A DNA stretch of 64,000 nt, taken from positions 682,001-746,000 of the forward strand of contig JAQIIU010000002.1 in assembly GCA_036946625.1 (NCBI GenBank). Reading direction: 5' to 3'. The DNA comes from Methylorubrum populi. Lineage in GTDB: Bacteria; Pseudomonadota; Alphaproteobacteria; Rhizobiales; Beijerinckiaceae. Every line of letters begins with the position of its first letter. Position 1 is the first letter of the stretch. Shown piece after piece: positions 24,338 to 34,070 of the stretch. Under the pieces are notes generated by a model. The model was given only the letters and a program-made list of their open reading frames with translations, did no database searches and was not told the DNA's origin. The position numbers and the translations under genes were made by a program.

Positions 24338-24831
24338 CCGGGGCGCTCGCGGGTGGCTGGGGACCGCCGGTCGTCGCCGGCCTCGTGGCGGTCGCCGTCG
24401 CCGTGGCCGGCGGCGTCGCGACCCGCACCGACACGTGGTACCGGCGCCTGCGGGTGCCGGCCTGGAAGCCGTCGGACTGGGCCTTCGGCCCGATTTGGGC
24501 CGTCATCTTCGCCCTGACCACGACCTCGGCGGTCCTGGCCTGGAACGCCGCTCCGGAGCCTGCCGTCCGCGCCCGGCTCCTCGCGGTCTTCGCCGTCAAC
24601 GGCGCGCTCAACATCGCCTGGAGCGTGATCTTCTTCCGCCTGCGCCGGCCGGACTGGGCCTTCGCCGAGGTCGTGCTGCTGTGGCTCTCCATCGTCGCGG
24701 TGACGGTCACCGTCGGCCACGTCTCGACCGTCGCAGGCCTCCTCAACCTGCCCTATCTCGCCTGGGTCGGCGTCGCCGCCTGCCTGAATCGCACCATCGT
24801 CCGCCTCAACCCTCGCTTCCGGGAGGCGTGA
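24334..24831 (+). CDS. tspO: TspO/MBR family tryptophan-rich sensory protein
   Basis: 165 residues with five transmembrane helices. Family residues appear as WYRRLRVPAWKPSDWAFGPIW, given here in shortened form around residues 36-52, plus NIAWSVIFF and LPYLAWVGVAACLN. TspO binds porphyrins and, in Rhodobacter, represses photosynthesis genes under oxygen. The GTG start overlaps the bchP stop (GTGA at 24334-24337), so it belongs to the bchG operon. Confidence 0.92.
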   Translation: MTGALAGGWGPPVVAGLVAVAVAVAGGVATRTDTWYRRLRVPAWKPSDWAFGPIWAVIFALTTTSAVLAWNAAPEPAVRARLLAVFAVNGALNIAWSVIFFRLRRPDWAFAEVVLLWLSIVAVTVTVGHVSTVAGLLNLPYLAWVGVAACLNRTIVRLNPRFREA

Positions 24832-24834
24832 GCG

Positions 24835-25200
24835 GTGGCCGAACTCTTCGCCTCGCTCTTCGCCTCGGGGCGGATCGTCGACGCGATCCTCGTCCTCGTC
24901 GCGCTGGAGGCGCTGCTGCTGCTGGGCCTGAGGATGCGCCTCGGCCGCGGCCCGGCGGCGGGCGCGCTCCTGAGCAACCTCGCCTCAGGCGCCGCGCTGA
25001 TGCTGGCCCTGCGCGCGGCGCTCGTCGGCGCCGTCTGGCCGGTCGTCGCGGGCTGGCTGTCGGCGGCACTCCTCGCCCACGTCGCCGAGATGCTGCTTCG
25101 GTTTCGTGCAGGCCGCCGAACAAGCTCGCACGGCTGTGACGAGACACTCTGGAACAACCGACGGTGGCCGGCGTTCGGTGCGCGTCCCCCCGTGACTTAA
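24835..25200 (+). CDS. small membrane protein of unknown function downstream of tspO
   Basis: 121 residues from a GTG three bases after the tspO stop. Three hydrophobic stretches are visible (about 14-30, 44-62, 66-84), and the C-terminal 30 residues are polar (SSHGCDETLWNNRRWPAFGA). I do not recognise a named family. The tight spacing marks it as the last gene of the bchG-MFS-bchP-tspO transcript, so an accessory role in pigment or tetrapyrrole handling is the natural guess. Confidence 0.7.
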   Translation: MAELFASLFASGRIVDAILVLVALEALLLLGLRMRLGRGPAAGALLSNLASGAALMLALRAALVGAVWPVVAGWLSAALLAHVAEMLLRFRAGRRTSSHGCDETLWNNRRWPAFGARPPVT

Positions 25201-25245
25201 GAACGATTCTTCCCGGAGCCGTCCCACCATCTGGAGATCGGGCCC

Positions 25246-26841
25246 ATGACACGCCTCACCGCTCTCGGCTCCGGATGGGTGGCGCTCGCCGCGCTTCTCT
25301 CCACCACTCCGGTTCTCGCACAGGGAGGCGATGCCGATCTGATCAAGCGCGGTGAGTACCTCGTCACGGCGGGCGATTGCACCGCCTGCCACACCAAGTC
25401 CGGCGGCAAGTTCCTGGCCGGCAACTACACCCTCGATACGCCGATCGGCGCCATCAAGACGCCGAACCTCACGCCGGACGACGAGACCGGGATCGGCAAG
25501 TGGAGCTACGAGACCTTCGAGCGGGCCTTCCGCCAGGGCATCGGCGACGACGGCGAGTATCTCTACCCCGCCTTCCCGTTCGGCTGGTACACCAAGGTGA
25601 CCGACGACGATACGCGGGCGATCTTCGCCTATCTCAAGTCCCTGCCGGCGGTGAAGGAGAAGCGGGAGGAGAGCAGCATTCCCTTCCCCTTCAACGTCCG
25701 CACCGCGCTCATCACCTGGCGCACCGCCTTCTTCACGGAAGGCCGCTTCAAGCCCGACCCGAACGCCAGCGAGGAGGTGAACCGCGGCGGCTATCTCGTC
25801 GAAGGCCTCGGCCATTGCGGCATGTGCCACAACGAGCGCAAGCTCGTCGGCAATTCGAGCCTCGCCGGCCGGTTCGGCGGCGGCGTCATCGACGGCTGGT
25901 ACGCGCCCAACATCACGCCGGACGGGCATCAGGGCATCGGCGCCTGGAGCGATGCGGACGTCGTGACCTACCTCAAGACCGGCACGGCGCCGGGCAACCG
26001 GCCGGGCGTGGCCGCCGGCCCCATGCGCCAGGCCATCGAGGAATCGCTGTCGAAGATGACCGACGCCGACCTCAAGGCGATGGTCGCGTATCTGCGCACG
26101 GTCCCCGCCAAGCAGACCTACAAGGAGAAGGACCTCCAGGCCTTCAACCAGCCCGGCGCGCCGGGGGCCGACACGTATCTCACCTACTGTTCCTCCTGCC
26201 ACCGGCCGGACGGCAGGGGCGTCGAGGGCGCGATTCCCGCGCTCGCCGGCAACACCTCGATCCAGTCGGCGGGGCCCGAGACCGTCATCAACGTCATCGT
26301 CGGCGGTCTGGCCGCCCAGAACGGCTACGCGCCGATGCCGGCCATCGGCCAGGAGATGACCGACCAGCAGATCAAGGACGTCACCGACTACATCCGCAAT
26401 TCCTGGGGCAACAAGGCGCCCGTCGTCTCCGAGACCGGCATCGTCGCGACGGCGCGCGGCAAGATCAGGACGATGATGGCCGGCAACGACACCTGCTCGA
26501 CCATCGACGACGCGACGCTCAAGAGCGGGATCGAGGGCGCCACCGGCGGCGACACGCTGAAGGGGCTGAAGCCCGACGACTTCGTGCCGGTGCTCTCCCG
26601 CGTCATTCCGCAGGTGAAGGCCGCGGCACCTCAGGCGGGCGACGCTGCCATCGTCAACGGGCTTCTCTCGGCCTTCTGCAAGGCGAACCGTGGTGAAGGC
26701 GAGGCGGAACCGCTTCCCTGGTCGGCGACGATCGGTTCCTTCGGCAACGTCGCCTACAGCCAGGTCAAGAACCCGGAGAAGCGCGCGGAGGCCGCTCCCG
26801 GCCAGCCGCCGGCTTCCGCGACCACGCCGCCGAAGCCTTGA
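25246..26841 (+). CDS. triheme c-type cytochrome, alcohol/gluconate dehydrogenase type
   Basis: 531 residues with a cleavable signal peptide (about 1-25, cut after VLA). There are three CxxCH haem sites: CTACH (about 45-49), CGMCH (about 195-199) and CSSCH (about 314-318). The paired domains with NLTPDDETGIGKW and NITPDGHQGIGAW match the cytochrome subunit of membrane-bound alcohol, gluconate or sorbitol dehydrogenases, which hands electrons to ubiquinone. After the third haem domain the protein has an extra ~100 residue portion with a Cys pair (DTCST and AFCKAN). No dehydrogenase partner is adjacent. Downstream are gnd and pgl. Confidence 0.88.
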   Translation: MTRLTALGSGWVALAALLSTTPVLAQGGDADLIKRGEYLVTAGDCTACHTKSGGKFLAGNYTLDTPIGAIKTPNLTPDDETGIGKWSYETFERAFRQGIGDDGEYLYPAFPFGWYTKVTDDDTRAIFAYLKSLPAVKEKREESSIPFPFNVRTALITWRTAFFTEGRFKPDPNASEEVNRGGYLVEGLGHCGMCHNERKLVGNSSLAGRFGGGVIDGWYAPNITPDGHQGIGAWSDADVVTYLKTGTAPGNRPGVAAGPMRQAIEESLSKMTDADLKAMVAYLRTVPAKQTYKEKDLQAFNQPGAPGADTYLTYCSSCHRPDGRGVEGAIPALAGNTSIQSAGPETVINVIVGGLAAQNGYAPMPAIGQEMTDQQIKDVTDYIRNSWGNKAPVVSETGIVATARGKIRTMMAGNDTCSTIDDATLKSGIEGATGGDTLKGLKPDDFVPVLSRVIPQVKAAAPQAGDAAIVNGLLSAFCKANRGEGEAEPLPWSATIGSFGNVAYSQVKNPEKRAEAAPGQPPASATTPPKP

Positions 26842-26960
26842 TTCCGCGCGTTCCGGCCTGCCCTTGGCGGGAACGAGGCCGGTGCCGAAACGTTCGAACC
26901 GCGAACCGTGAGGGGTCGCGCGGCGGGTCCTGACCGCCCCCGTCTTGGGAGTTCGAGCGA

Positions 26961-27953
26961 ATGCAACTCGGCATGATCGGCCTCGGCCGGATGGGCGGCA
27001 ACATCGTGCGCCGCCTCCTGCGCAACGGACACACGGCCGTCGTCTACGATCACGATCCGAAGGCGGTCGAGGCGCTGGCGGCCGAGGGCGCGACCGCCGC
27101 CTCGGGCCTGGAGGATCTCGTCGCCAAGCTGGAGGCGCCGCGCACCGCCTGGGTGATGCTGCCCGCCGGGCAGGTCACGGAGGAGACGGTGACCGCGCTC
27201 GGCGGCCTGATGAAGGCCGGCGACTGCATCATCGACGGCGGCAATTCCTTCTACCAGGACGACGTGCGCCGCGCCCGCGACCTCGACGCCGAGGGCATCC
27301 ACTACGTCGATGTCGGCACCTCCGGCGGCGTCTGGGGGCTGGAGCGCGGCTACTGCATGATGATCGGCGGCCACAAGCAGGCGGTCGATCGCCTCGACCC
27401 GATCTTCCGCACCCTGGCGCCGGGCCTCGGCGAGATCCCGCGCACGCCCGGCCGCGAGGCGCGTGACCCTCGCGCCGAGCAGGGCTACATCCATGCCGGG
27501 CCGAGCGGCGCCGGTCATTTCGTGAAGATGATCCACAACGGCATCGAGTACGGCCTGATGCAGGCCTACGCCGAGGGCTTCGACATCCTGCGGCACGCGA
27601 ACGCCCCCGACATACCGGAGGCACGCCGCTTCGATCTCGATCTCGGCGACATCGCCGAGGTCTGGCGGCGCGGCAGCGTCGTCTCCTCCTGGCTCCTCGA
27701 CCTCACCGCCGCGGCGCTGGCCGGCGACGAGCGTCTCGAAGGCTATTCGGGCTTCGTCGAGGATTCGGGCGAGGGCCGCTGGACCATCAACGCGGCGATC
27801 GAGGAGGCCGTCCCGGCGACCGTCCTCTCCAGCGCTCTCTACCGCCGCTTCCGTTCCCGCGAGGACGAGAGCTACGCCGACAAGCTGCTCTCCGCGATGC
27901 GGAAAGGCTTCGGCGGCCATCAGGAACCGCCGCGCCGGGGTCCCGCGTCGTGA
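26961..27953 (+). CDS. gnd: 6-phosphogluconate dehydrogenase, decarboxylating (short NAD-type)
   Basis: 330 residues, the length of the short GndA/YqeC class rather than the ~470-residue NADP enzyme. The Rossmann start is [20 protein letters not shown]. Substrate and catalytic motifs are [20 protein letters not shown] and [19 protein letters not shown] with the catalytic Lys. It converts 6-phosphogluconate to ribulose 5-phosphate and CO2. Followed by pgl with a GTGA overlap, so the two are one operon. Confidence 0.95.
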   Translation: MQLGMIGLGRMGGNIVRRLLRNGHTAVVYDHDPKAVEALAAEGATAASGLEDLVAKLEAPRTAWVMLPAGQVTEETVTALGGLMKAGDCIIDGGNSFYQDDVRRARDLDAEGIHYVDVGTSGGVWGLERGYCMMIGGHKQAVDRLDPIFRTLAPGLGEIPRTPGREARDPRAEQGYIHAGPSGAGHFVKMIHNGIEYGLMQAYAEGFDILRHANAPDIPEARRFDLDLGDIAEVWRRGSVVSSWLLDLTAAALAGDERLEGYSGFVEDSGEGRWTINAAIEEAVPATVLSSALYRRFRSREDESYADKLLSAMRKGFGGHQEPPRRGPAS

Positions 27954-28681
27954 TCCCGCTTCCCGCGAACACCGAATTGACGGCCGATGCGGAGGCGACC
28001 GCCCGCGCGGCGGCCGAGCATCTCCTCGCCATGGCCGCGAGCGCGGAGGGCGAGCGCGTCGCGATCTGCCTCTCCGGCGGCTCGACCCCGAAGCGCCTCT
28101 ACACGCTGCTCGCCTCGCCCGGATTCGCCGAACGGGTGCCGTGGCCGCGCATCCACTGGTTCTTCGGCGACGACCGGGTGGTGCCCTGGGACGATCCCCT
28201 GAGCAATGTCCGGATGGTCCGCGAGGCCTTCGGCCGCGCCGCGCCGGTGCCGGCGACGCACCTGCACTTCATCCCCTCCGACGAGGGAGCGGAGGCCGGC
28301 GCGCGCGGTTACGCGGCGACGTTGCGCGATTTCTACGGGGCAGACCGGCTCGATCCGAACCGGCCGCTGTTCGATCTCGTGCTGCTCGGGCTCGGCGGCG
28401 ACGGACACACCGCCTCGCTGTTTCCGGGCAAGCCGGCACTGGCCGAGCGCGAGGCCTGGGTGGCGCCGGTGCCGGAGGCGGGGATGGAGCCGTTCGTGCC
28501 GCGCGTCACCCTGACCTTCCCGGCCCTGGCCTCGTCGCGCTCGACGCTGTTCCTCGTCAACGGCGCGGGGAAGCGCGATCCGCTGCGCAGGCTCGCCGAG
28601 GGCGAGGATCTGCCGGCCGGCCATGTCGAGAGTGCCGGAAAGGTGACGTGGTTCATCGACCGCGAGGCGGCCGGGGCCTGA
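27950..28681 (+). CDS. pgl: 6-phosphogluconolactonase
   Basis: 243 residues from a GTG overlapping the gnd stop. The NagB/Pgl fold is recognised by [35 protein letters not shown] and [15 protein letters not shown]. It hydrolyses 6-phosphogluconolactone ahead of Gnd in the oxidative pentose phosphate pathway. No zwf is present in the window. Confidence 0.95.
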   Translation: MIPLPANTELTADAEATARAAAEHLLAMAASAEGERVAICLSGGSTPKRLYTLLASPGFAERVPWPRIHWFFGDDRVVPWDDPLSNVRMVREAFGRAAPVPATHLHFIPSDEGAEAGARGYAATLRDFYGADRLDPNRPLFDLVLLGLGGDGHTASLFPGKPALAEREAWVAPVPEAGMEPFVPRVTLTFPALASSRSTLFLVNGAGKRDPLRRLAEGEDLPAGHVESAGKVTWFIDREAAGA

Positions 28682-28806
28682 CCCGGCGCAGGGCGATCCC
28701 GTACGCCGAATTGAGTTTCCCGCTCCCGGAGCCGTCGTGCCTCATTTCTGCCGCCGACCTTGCCGGTGTATGAACGGCCGATCATCGACGACTCCGAGGT
28801 ATTCCG

Positions 28807-29391
28807 ATGTCGCTCGCCGACACCGCTTCGGCGCCGGACCCGTGGCCGCAGCTCCGTCAGCCGCGCGTCGTCCTGCGCCGAAACCGCATCCTGCCCGGTC
28901 CGCTGAGGACGCTGGATCGTCCGGGCCGCAGACCCGTCTGGGCGATGAGTGCCGGTCTGGTCGGCCTGTCGCTGGCCGCGACCCTGGCCGTCGCGCCGCA
29001 GATCCGGGGCGGCGCCTCGGCACCGCCCCCGCCGGCCCTGGTCGAGGGCGCCCTGCCCGACCGGGAGGTGGCGGAGCCCGTCCGCATCGTCGGCGCCGCT
29101 CCGGCCCCGCAGACCGCTCCGATGGCCGGGGCGCCGACAGCCGCCGTTCCCGACAGTCCGGCCCTGCCGGTTTCGTCGGAACCGCGGACCCAAGCTCCCA
29201 TCGCCGTGACGGCGGCCGCGCCGCCCGCCAAGACGCCCGCCAAGGTGCCAGCCAAGCCGACACCTGCCCCTTCGGTCGATCTCGGACCGCTACCGGTGCT
29301 GGAACTCGACGAGGCCGCCTTCGACGGGCTGGCGGCCCCGCGTGTCGAGACCGCTCCGCGGCCCGCCGGGCGGATGGCCGTCCGTCCGTAG
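28807..29391 (+). CDS. Pro/Ala-rich single-pass membrane protein of unknown function
   Basis: 194 residues. One hydrophobic segment (about 46-63, AMSAGLVGLSLAATLAVAP) follows a basic N-terminus. The rest is low-complexity Pro/Ala/Lys (for example PPAKTPAKVPAKPTPAPS), ending LPVLELDEAAFDGL. The build resembles a periplasmic spacer of TonB type, but there is no TonB C-terminal domain. Function unknown. Base composition strongly favours this frame. Confidence 0.6.
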   Translation: MSLADTASAPDPWPQLRQPRVVLRRNRILPGPLRTLDRPGRRPVWAMSAGLVGLSLAATLAVAPQIRGGASAPPPPALVEGALPDREVAEPVRIVGAAPAPQTAPMAGAPTAAVPDSPALPVSSEPRTQAPIAVTAAAPPAKTPAKVPAKPTPAPSVDLGPLPVLELDEAAFDGLAAPRVETAPRPAGRMAVRP

Positions 29392-29427
29392 AGCCTCCTC
29401 GGTTCGCAGGGCCGACGATCCGCCCGG

Positions 29428-29595
29428 CTGATACGACTCCGGCTGATGACTTCGGCCTGTCCTGCGTCCTTGCGAGGCGAAGCCGTGGCCATCCAGGGCG
29501 CGCCCTTTCCGGACAGGTCGCGCCCTGGATCGCTTCGCGGCCGCTCGCGAGGACGGGTGAGGAACCGAGCCGATCAACCGGAAACCGTATGACAC
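29428..29595 (+). repeat. palindromic repeat family B, copy 1
   Basis: A ~165-base imperfect palindrome. The core has arms ATCCAGGGCGCG and CGCGCCCTGGAT-like sequence around CCCTTTCCGGAC. The outer arms are GCGAGG/CTCGCGAGGACG-like, and both ends carry a related TGATACGACTCCGG / CCGGAAACCGTATGA sequence. A second copy lies in opposite orientation at 33279-33437. Together with the gene-free flanks this accounts for the 207-base gap between 29391 and 29599. Confidence 0.8.
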
Positions 29596-29598
29596 GGC

Positions 29599-31386
29599 TC
29601 AGGCGGCGAGCGGCAGGTCTTCGTCGTCCTGGGCTGCGTCGTCCTGGGCCGCCATGAACTGGGCCCGGGCGAGCGCCGCGAAGCGCTGGTTGAGCGCGAC
29701 CAACGCGTCGAAATCGCCGGCCTCGACGATCCGGCCGTTCTCGAAGACGAGGATGCGGTCGGCGTTGCGGATGGTGGCGAGGCGGTGGGCGATCACGAAG
29801 GTGGTGCGCCCCTCCATCACCGTCTCCAGCGCCTGCTGAAGCTTGCGCTCGGTCGCCGCGTCGAGGGCACTCGTCGCCTCGTCGAGGATCAGCACCGGCG
29901 GGTTCTTCAGCAACGCCCGGGCGATCGACAGGCGCTGGCGCTCGCCGCCCGACAGCGACCGGCCCCGCTCGCCGATGATCGTGTCGAGGCCGTCCGCCTG
30001 ACGGGCCATGAACTCGCCGGCCTGGGCGCGCTCCAGCGCGTCGAGCATTTCGGCATCGGTCGCGTCGGGGCGGCCGACCTGGAGGTTCTCGCGGATCGAG
30101 CGGTTGAACAGCATCGGCTCCTGGAACACGACGCCGATGTTGTGGCGCAAGCTGGAGAGGCCGATGTCGCGGATGTCGGTGCCGTCGATGCGGATGGCGC
30201 CGCTTTCCGGGTCGAAGGTCCGGTGCAGCAGGCCGAGCGTGGTCGACTTGCCCGAGCCGGTGGTGCCGACGAGCGCCACCGTCTCACCCGGAAGGGCGGT
30301 GAAGGAGACGCCGTCGAGCGCCCGGCGGCGGCCGTCGTAGGAGAAGGCGACGTCCTCGAACGCGACGGCGCCGTCGAACCGGGCGACGGGCTTGGCGTTC
30401 GGCCGGTCGCGGACGGTCGGCACCGTGTCGAGCACGTCGAAGAACTCGCGCATCTTCGGCGCCTGCATGAACACCCCGTTCACGAAGGTGACGACGTGGT
30501 CGAGCTTGGTCACCAGCATGGTGGCGAGGCTCATGAAGGCGACGATCTCGCCGACCGAGGCGGCGCCGTGCTGGTGCAGGGCGATGCCGGTGATGAAGAT
30601 CGCGGTCATGGTCAGCGTGCCCGAGGCGCGGGTCGCGACGTTGGCCATCGCCCACCACGACAGGACCGGGATCTGCACCCGCAGCAGGTCGTGGATGATG
30701 GTGCGCATCGCCTCCTTCTCGGCCCGGGCGCGGGTGAAGGACTGGATCACCGCGACGTTGCCGAGCGCGTCGGAGGCGTGGGCGGCCAGCCCCGACTGGA
30801 ACTGCTCGACCTCGCCCTGGAGCGTCTCGGTCCGGCGCAGCACGTAGCTGGCGAGTGCGGTGAAGACGAGGACGAGCACGACGAGGATCGCGCCGAGGCG
30901 CCAGTTCACGAACAGCGTCAGCGGCAGCAGCACGCCGACGGAGAGCAGGGCGGAGAAGTGCTCGCGGAAGAAGTTGAGCCAGACCCAGGCCATGCCGTTG
31001 GTGCCCTCGAGCATCGCCTTCAGCACGCGGCCGGAATGGTTGGAAGAGTGGAAGGCGATCGGCAGTTCGAGCACGTGCTCGAAGAAGTTCGCCATGGTGG
31101 CGAGCCGGTTGCGGTGGGCGAGCCGGTCCGCGTGCAGGGCGATGGCGACGCCCGCGCCGATGGTGAACAGGCCGAACGCCACCCAGGCCACGATCCACGG
31201 CACCAGCGCGGTGGCCGGCGCATCCTTCGAGAGATGGGTCAGGCCGTCGATGATGCGGCCCATGATCAGCGGCTCGGCGAAGGCCGCGACCGCCAGCGCG
31301 ACGTTGGCCACGATCAGGCCGATGGCCAGCCGCTTCTCCGCTCCGAGCAGGCCGAGCACCCGCGCATAGAGTCGAATCATCGACAT
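29599..31386 (-). CDS. ndvA: cyclic beta-1,2-glucan ABC exporter, NdvA/ChvA type
   Basis: 595 residues: an N-terminal six-helix exporter domain (about 20-300) fused to an ATPase domain. Walker A is GTTGSGKST, the signature is [16 protein letters not shown] and Walker B is [12 protein letters not shown]. The export domain stretch [25 protein letters not shown] is, in shortened form, characteristic of NdvA/ChvA. These proteins export cyclic glucans to the periplasm of Rhizobiales, where they serve osmoadaptation and surface interactions. The glucan synthase ndvB is not seen nearby. Confidence 0.9.
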   Translation of the reverse strand: MSMIRLYARVLGLLGAEKRLAIGLIVANVALAVAAFAEPLIMGRIIDGLTHLSKDAPATALVPWIVAWVAFGLFTIGAGVAIALHADRLAHRNRLATMANFFEHVLELPIAFHSSNHSGRVLKAMLEGTNGMAWVWLNFFREHFSALLSVGVLLPLTLFVNWRLGAILVVLVLVFTALASYVLRRTETLQGEVEQFQSGLAAHASDALGNVAVIQSFTRARAEKEAMRTIIHDLLRVQIPVLSWWAMANVATRASGTLTMTAIFITGIALHQHGAASVGEIVAFMSLATMLVTKLDHVVTFVNGVFMQAPKMREFFDVLDTVPTVRDRPNAKPVARFDGAVAFEDVAFSYDGRRRALDGVSFTALPGETVALVGTTGSGKSTTLGLLHRTFDPESGAIRIDGTDIRDIGLSSLRHNIGVVFQEPMLFNRSIRENLQVGRPDATDAEMLDALERAQAGEFMARQADGLDTIIGERGRSLSGGERQRLSIARALLKNPPVLILDEATSALDAATERKLQQALETVMEGRTTFVIAHRLATIRNADRILVFENGRIVEAGDFDALVALNQRFAALARAQFMAAQDDAAQDDEDLPLAA

Positions 31387-31644
31387 CGTGTTCTCGCTCC
31401 CCGCCCCGTCGGGCCCGAGCGCCGAGGGGTGTTCGAAGATGGGCCGGACCGTTCCGGCGCCTCTCGGTCCGCGGCCCCCTTGCGAGGCCGGCCGGACAAG
31501 CGGCGCGGGAACCTATGCTGCGTTTCCCCTGAACGGCACATGACGGCGAAGGGGGCCGGAACCCAAGCCCTTTACCGTTCTTTCAGCCTGTTTTTTTAGG
31601 ATCGGGCCCGGGCTCGATCATGGGCCGGGCTCGGGCGTCGCGTC

Positions 31645-32418
31645 ATGGATCTCGCAACCGGTGTGGGGCTGCTCGGCGGCATCGGCGTGGTCTTCACGCT
31701 GATCATGATCGACGGCGGCAACTTCGCCGCCTATTTCGACAAGCACGCGGTGATCGTCATCTTCGGCGGCTCCGTGATGGCGACGATCATCCGCTTCCCG
31801 TTCTCGACCATCGCCCACGGCCTGCCCATGGGCCTGCGCTACGCCTTCACCATGCGCTCGGTGAAGCCGCACGAGCTGATCGAGGAGATCACCAGGATCG
31901 CCGAAGTGGTGCGCAAGTCAGGGCCCATCGCCCTGGAGAACATGGAGATTTCCGATCCGTTCCTGGCGCAGGGCGCGCGCTACATCGCCGACGGCTACGA
32001 CCGCGACTTCATCCGCGACACGATGGAGCGCGACCGCGACAACTTCCTGATGCATCTCGACGAGGGCTCGAAGATCTACCGCGCCTTCGGCGACTGCGCC
32101 CCGGCCTGGGGCATGATCGGCACCATCCTCGGCATGGTGACGATGTTCGCCAACATGTCCGATCCCTCCAAGCTCGGCCCCGCCATGGCGACCGCGCTGC
32201 TCGCGACCCTGTACGGCGCGCTGATCGCCAACCTCGTGACCCTGCCGATCGCCGACAAGCTGCACGTGAAGCTCGAGGAGGAGGACGTGTCGCGCTCCCT
32301 CATCATCGACGGCATCCTGCTGATCCGCGACCAGAAGAGCGCCTCGCTCGTGCGCGAGATGCTGATCGCCTACCTGCCGCACAACCACCGCGAGGATCTC
32401 GCCGCGGAACCGGCGTGA
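31645..32418 (+). CDS. MotA/TolQ/ExbB-family proton channel subunit (MotA-like)
   Basis: 257 residues with four predicted helices: about 4-24, 32-50, 150-172 and 178-200. The MotA signature near the third and fourth helices reads CAPAWGMIGTILGMVTMFANM, shortened here to its core WGMIGTILGMV, with LLATLYGALIANL after it. The layout follows PomA/LafT-type stators with a short first periplasmic loop. The following gene is a MotB-like partner 26 bases downstream. No flagellar genes are near. Confidence 0.88.
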   Translation: MDLATGVGLLGGIGVVFTLIMIDGGNFAAYFDKHAVIVIFGGSVMATIIRFPFSTIAHGLPMGLRYAFTMRSVKPHELIEEITRIAEVVRKSGPIALENMEISDPFLAQGARYIADGYDRDFIRDTMERDRDNFLMHLDEGSKIYRAFGDCAPAWGMIGTILGMVTMFANMSDPSKLGPAMATALLATLYGALIANLVTLPIADKLHVKLEEEDVSRSLIIDGILLIRDQKSASLVREMLIAYLPHNHREDLAAEPA

Positions 32419-32444
32419 ACCGGGGCGGGATGGGGGGCTGACCG

Positions 32445-33278
32445 GTGGCCAGGAAGAAGCGCGGCGGCGCCCATGGCGGTCACGGCTGGTTCGTGACCTT
32501 CGCCGACCTGATGGCGCTCCTGATGAGCTTCTTCGTCATGATCGCCGCCTACTCGACGCAGGATCAGAAGAAGCTCCAGGTCGTCGCCGGCTCGATGCGC
32601 GACGCCTTCGGCGTGAACAAGGAATCGAAGTTTGCCGGCATCCTCGAAAGCGAGGGGATACCGACCGCCGACAAGTTCAAGCACCTGCGCGACGTGCCGC
32701 CGGAACGCGCCACCGACCGCACCACGCCGCCGCAGATCGACAGCGGCCTCGACGACGGCATTCCCGACCGCGGCTACCCCGACGCCTTCGGGCAGGCGGC
32801 CGCCTCCCTGCGGCAGGCGATGCAGGACATGCCGGAGGTGGCGGAACTGTCGAGGAACATCATCATCGCGCCGAGCCGCAAGGGGCTCGACGTGTCGATC
32901 GTCGATCAGGACGGCCGCTCGATGTTCCCGGAAGGATCGAGCCGGCCCAACGACCGCACCCGGCGCCTGCTGGAGCGCCTCGCGCCGACGCTGATGAAGC
33001 TGCCGAACCGCATCGCCGTGACCGGATTCACCGCGACCGTCCGCCCCGGCACCCGCGACACCGCCCCGCCCTGGGAACTCTCGGCCAACCGCGCGCTCAG
33101 CGTGCGCGACGTTCTGGCCAATGCCGGCCTGCCGGACGGCCGCTTCGCCTCGGTGACCGGCAAGGCCGATACCGAGCCGATGTTCCCGGACAACCCCTAT
33201 CTCGCGGCCAACCGACGGGTGACGGTGACGCTGCTCTCCGAGGCGCCCCCGACACCGAACGGCAGGATCGTGCCGTGA
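32445..33278 (+). CDS. MotB-like OmpA-domain stator protein
   Basis: 277 residues from a GTG. The single N-terminal helix contains the proton-carrying Asp in FADLMALLMSFFVMI (Asp about 21). A linker of about 130 residues leads to an OmpA-like peptidoglycan-binding domain (about 150-265) ending NPYLAANRRVTVTLL. It would anchor the stator formed with the preceding MotA-like protein. Whether the pair drives flagella or another envelope machine cannot be told from sequence. The protein ends right at the start of repeat copy 2. Confidence 0.87.
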   Translation: MARKKRGGAHGGHGWFVTFADLMALLMSFFVMIAAYSTQDQKKLQVVAGSMRDAFGVNKESKFAGILESEGIPTADKFKHLRDVPPERATDRTTPPQIDSGLDDGIPDRGYPDAFGQAAASLRQAMQDMPEVAELSRNIIIAPSRKGLDVSIVDQDGRSMFPEGSSRPNDRTRRLLERLAPTLMKLPNRIAVTGFTATVRPGTRDTAPPWELSANRALSVRDVLANAGLPDGRFASVTGKADTEPMFPDNPYLAANRRVTVTLLSEAPPTPNGRIVP

Positions 33279-33437
33279 TACCGTTTCCGATCGATCGCTT
33301 CGGGTTTCGCCCCCCTCCGTCATCGCGAGCGGCCGCGAAGCGATCCAGGGCGCGACAGGTCCGGAAAGGGCGCGCCCTGGATGGCTTGCGCCGAGCCTCG
33401 CAATGACGGAGGAGAGGCCGAAGTCATCGACCGGAGT
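33279..33437 (-). repeat. palindromic repeat family B, copy 2
   Basis: Read on the minus strand, this matches copy 1 (29428-29595) along nearly its full length, including the central ATCCAGGGCGCGCCC block and the end sequences. It is therefore in inverted orientation, ~3.8 kb away, enclosing ndvA and the motA/motB-like genes. It also explains the 170-base gap between 33278 and 33449. Confidence 0.8.
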
Positions 33438-33448
33438 CGTATGACTCC

Positions 33449-33955
33449 CTACTTCGCGACGAGCAGCGCCCAGTAGACCTTGTATTTCGAGCCCGGCGCG
33501 TAGGCCGTCGCGATGCCCATCCGGGTCGCCTCGGGCGCGAGCATGACGGCGCGATGCGGAGGGCTGTCGCGCCATCCCGAAAAGGCTTCCGCCAGGGTGT
33601 GATAGCCGGCGGACAGGTTGGCATCCGCTCCGTCGTAGCCGAGCCGGGTCACGGCCGCGCGCACCGTCTGGCTCTTGCTCGGCCGGTCGGAGGCGGCCAT
33701 GGCGGCGGCCTCGGTCTCGGCCAGCCGCTGCAATTCCGGATCGATCGCGAGCGGCGCGGCGCCGTTGTTGCGGCGATAGGCCGAGATCATGTCGCGCGCC
33801 GCCGCGGTGTCGACCGACGTGCTGCCGGTGGCGAGCGGCAGGTACAGGCTCGGCAGGCCGGTCGTCTCGGGTGCCATCCGACCGGCGCAGCCCTGAAGAA
33901 GGGCGGCGAGGGCGAGCGCCGCCGGGGCGGCGAGGAAGGTCCGGCGTCCGAGCAC
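33449..33955 (-). CDS. CAP (SCP/PR-1) domain lipoprotein
   Basis: 168 residues. The N-terminus has a twin-Arg-like RRTFLAAPAALALAALLQGC with a lipobox ending at Cys23. The CAP domain follows: MISAYRRNNGAAPLAIDPELQ, shortened, then AAAMAASDRPSKSQ and GWRDSPPHRAVMLAPEATRM with the conserved PPHR and GIA. Bacterial CAP proteins are secreted and of varied function, some binding lipids or acting on the cell wall. Monocistronic by position. Confidence 0.85.
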   Translation of the reverse strand: MLGRRTFLAAPAALALAALLQGCAGRMAPETTGLPSLYLPLATGSTSVDTAAARDMISAYRRNNGAAPLAIDPELQRLAETEAAAMAASDRPSKSQTVRAAVTRLGYDGADANLSAGYHTLAEAFSGWRDSPPHRAVMLAPEATRMGIATAYAPGSKYKVYWALLVAK

Positions 33956-34070
33956 GAAAGAGGGTTTCCCGTGGGTAGACGGCTCAGGTGGGGCCGACCG
34001 CGCACGAACTCAAGTGTCGCGACCGGGCCGGCCGCGCCATCCTCGGGGCCGGCCGCCGGTTTTTCGCGGA

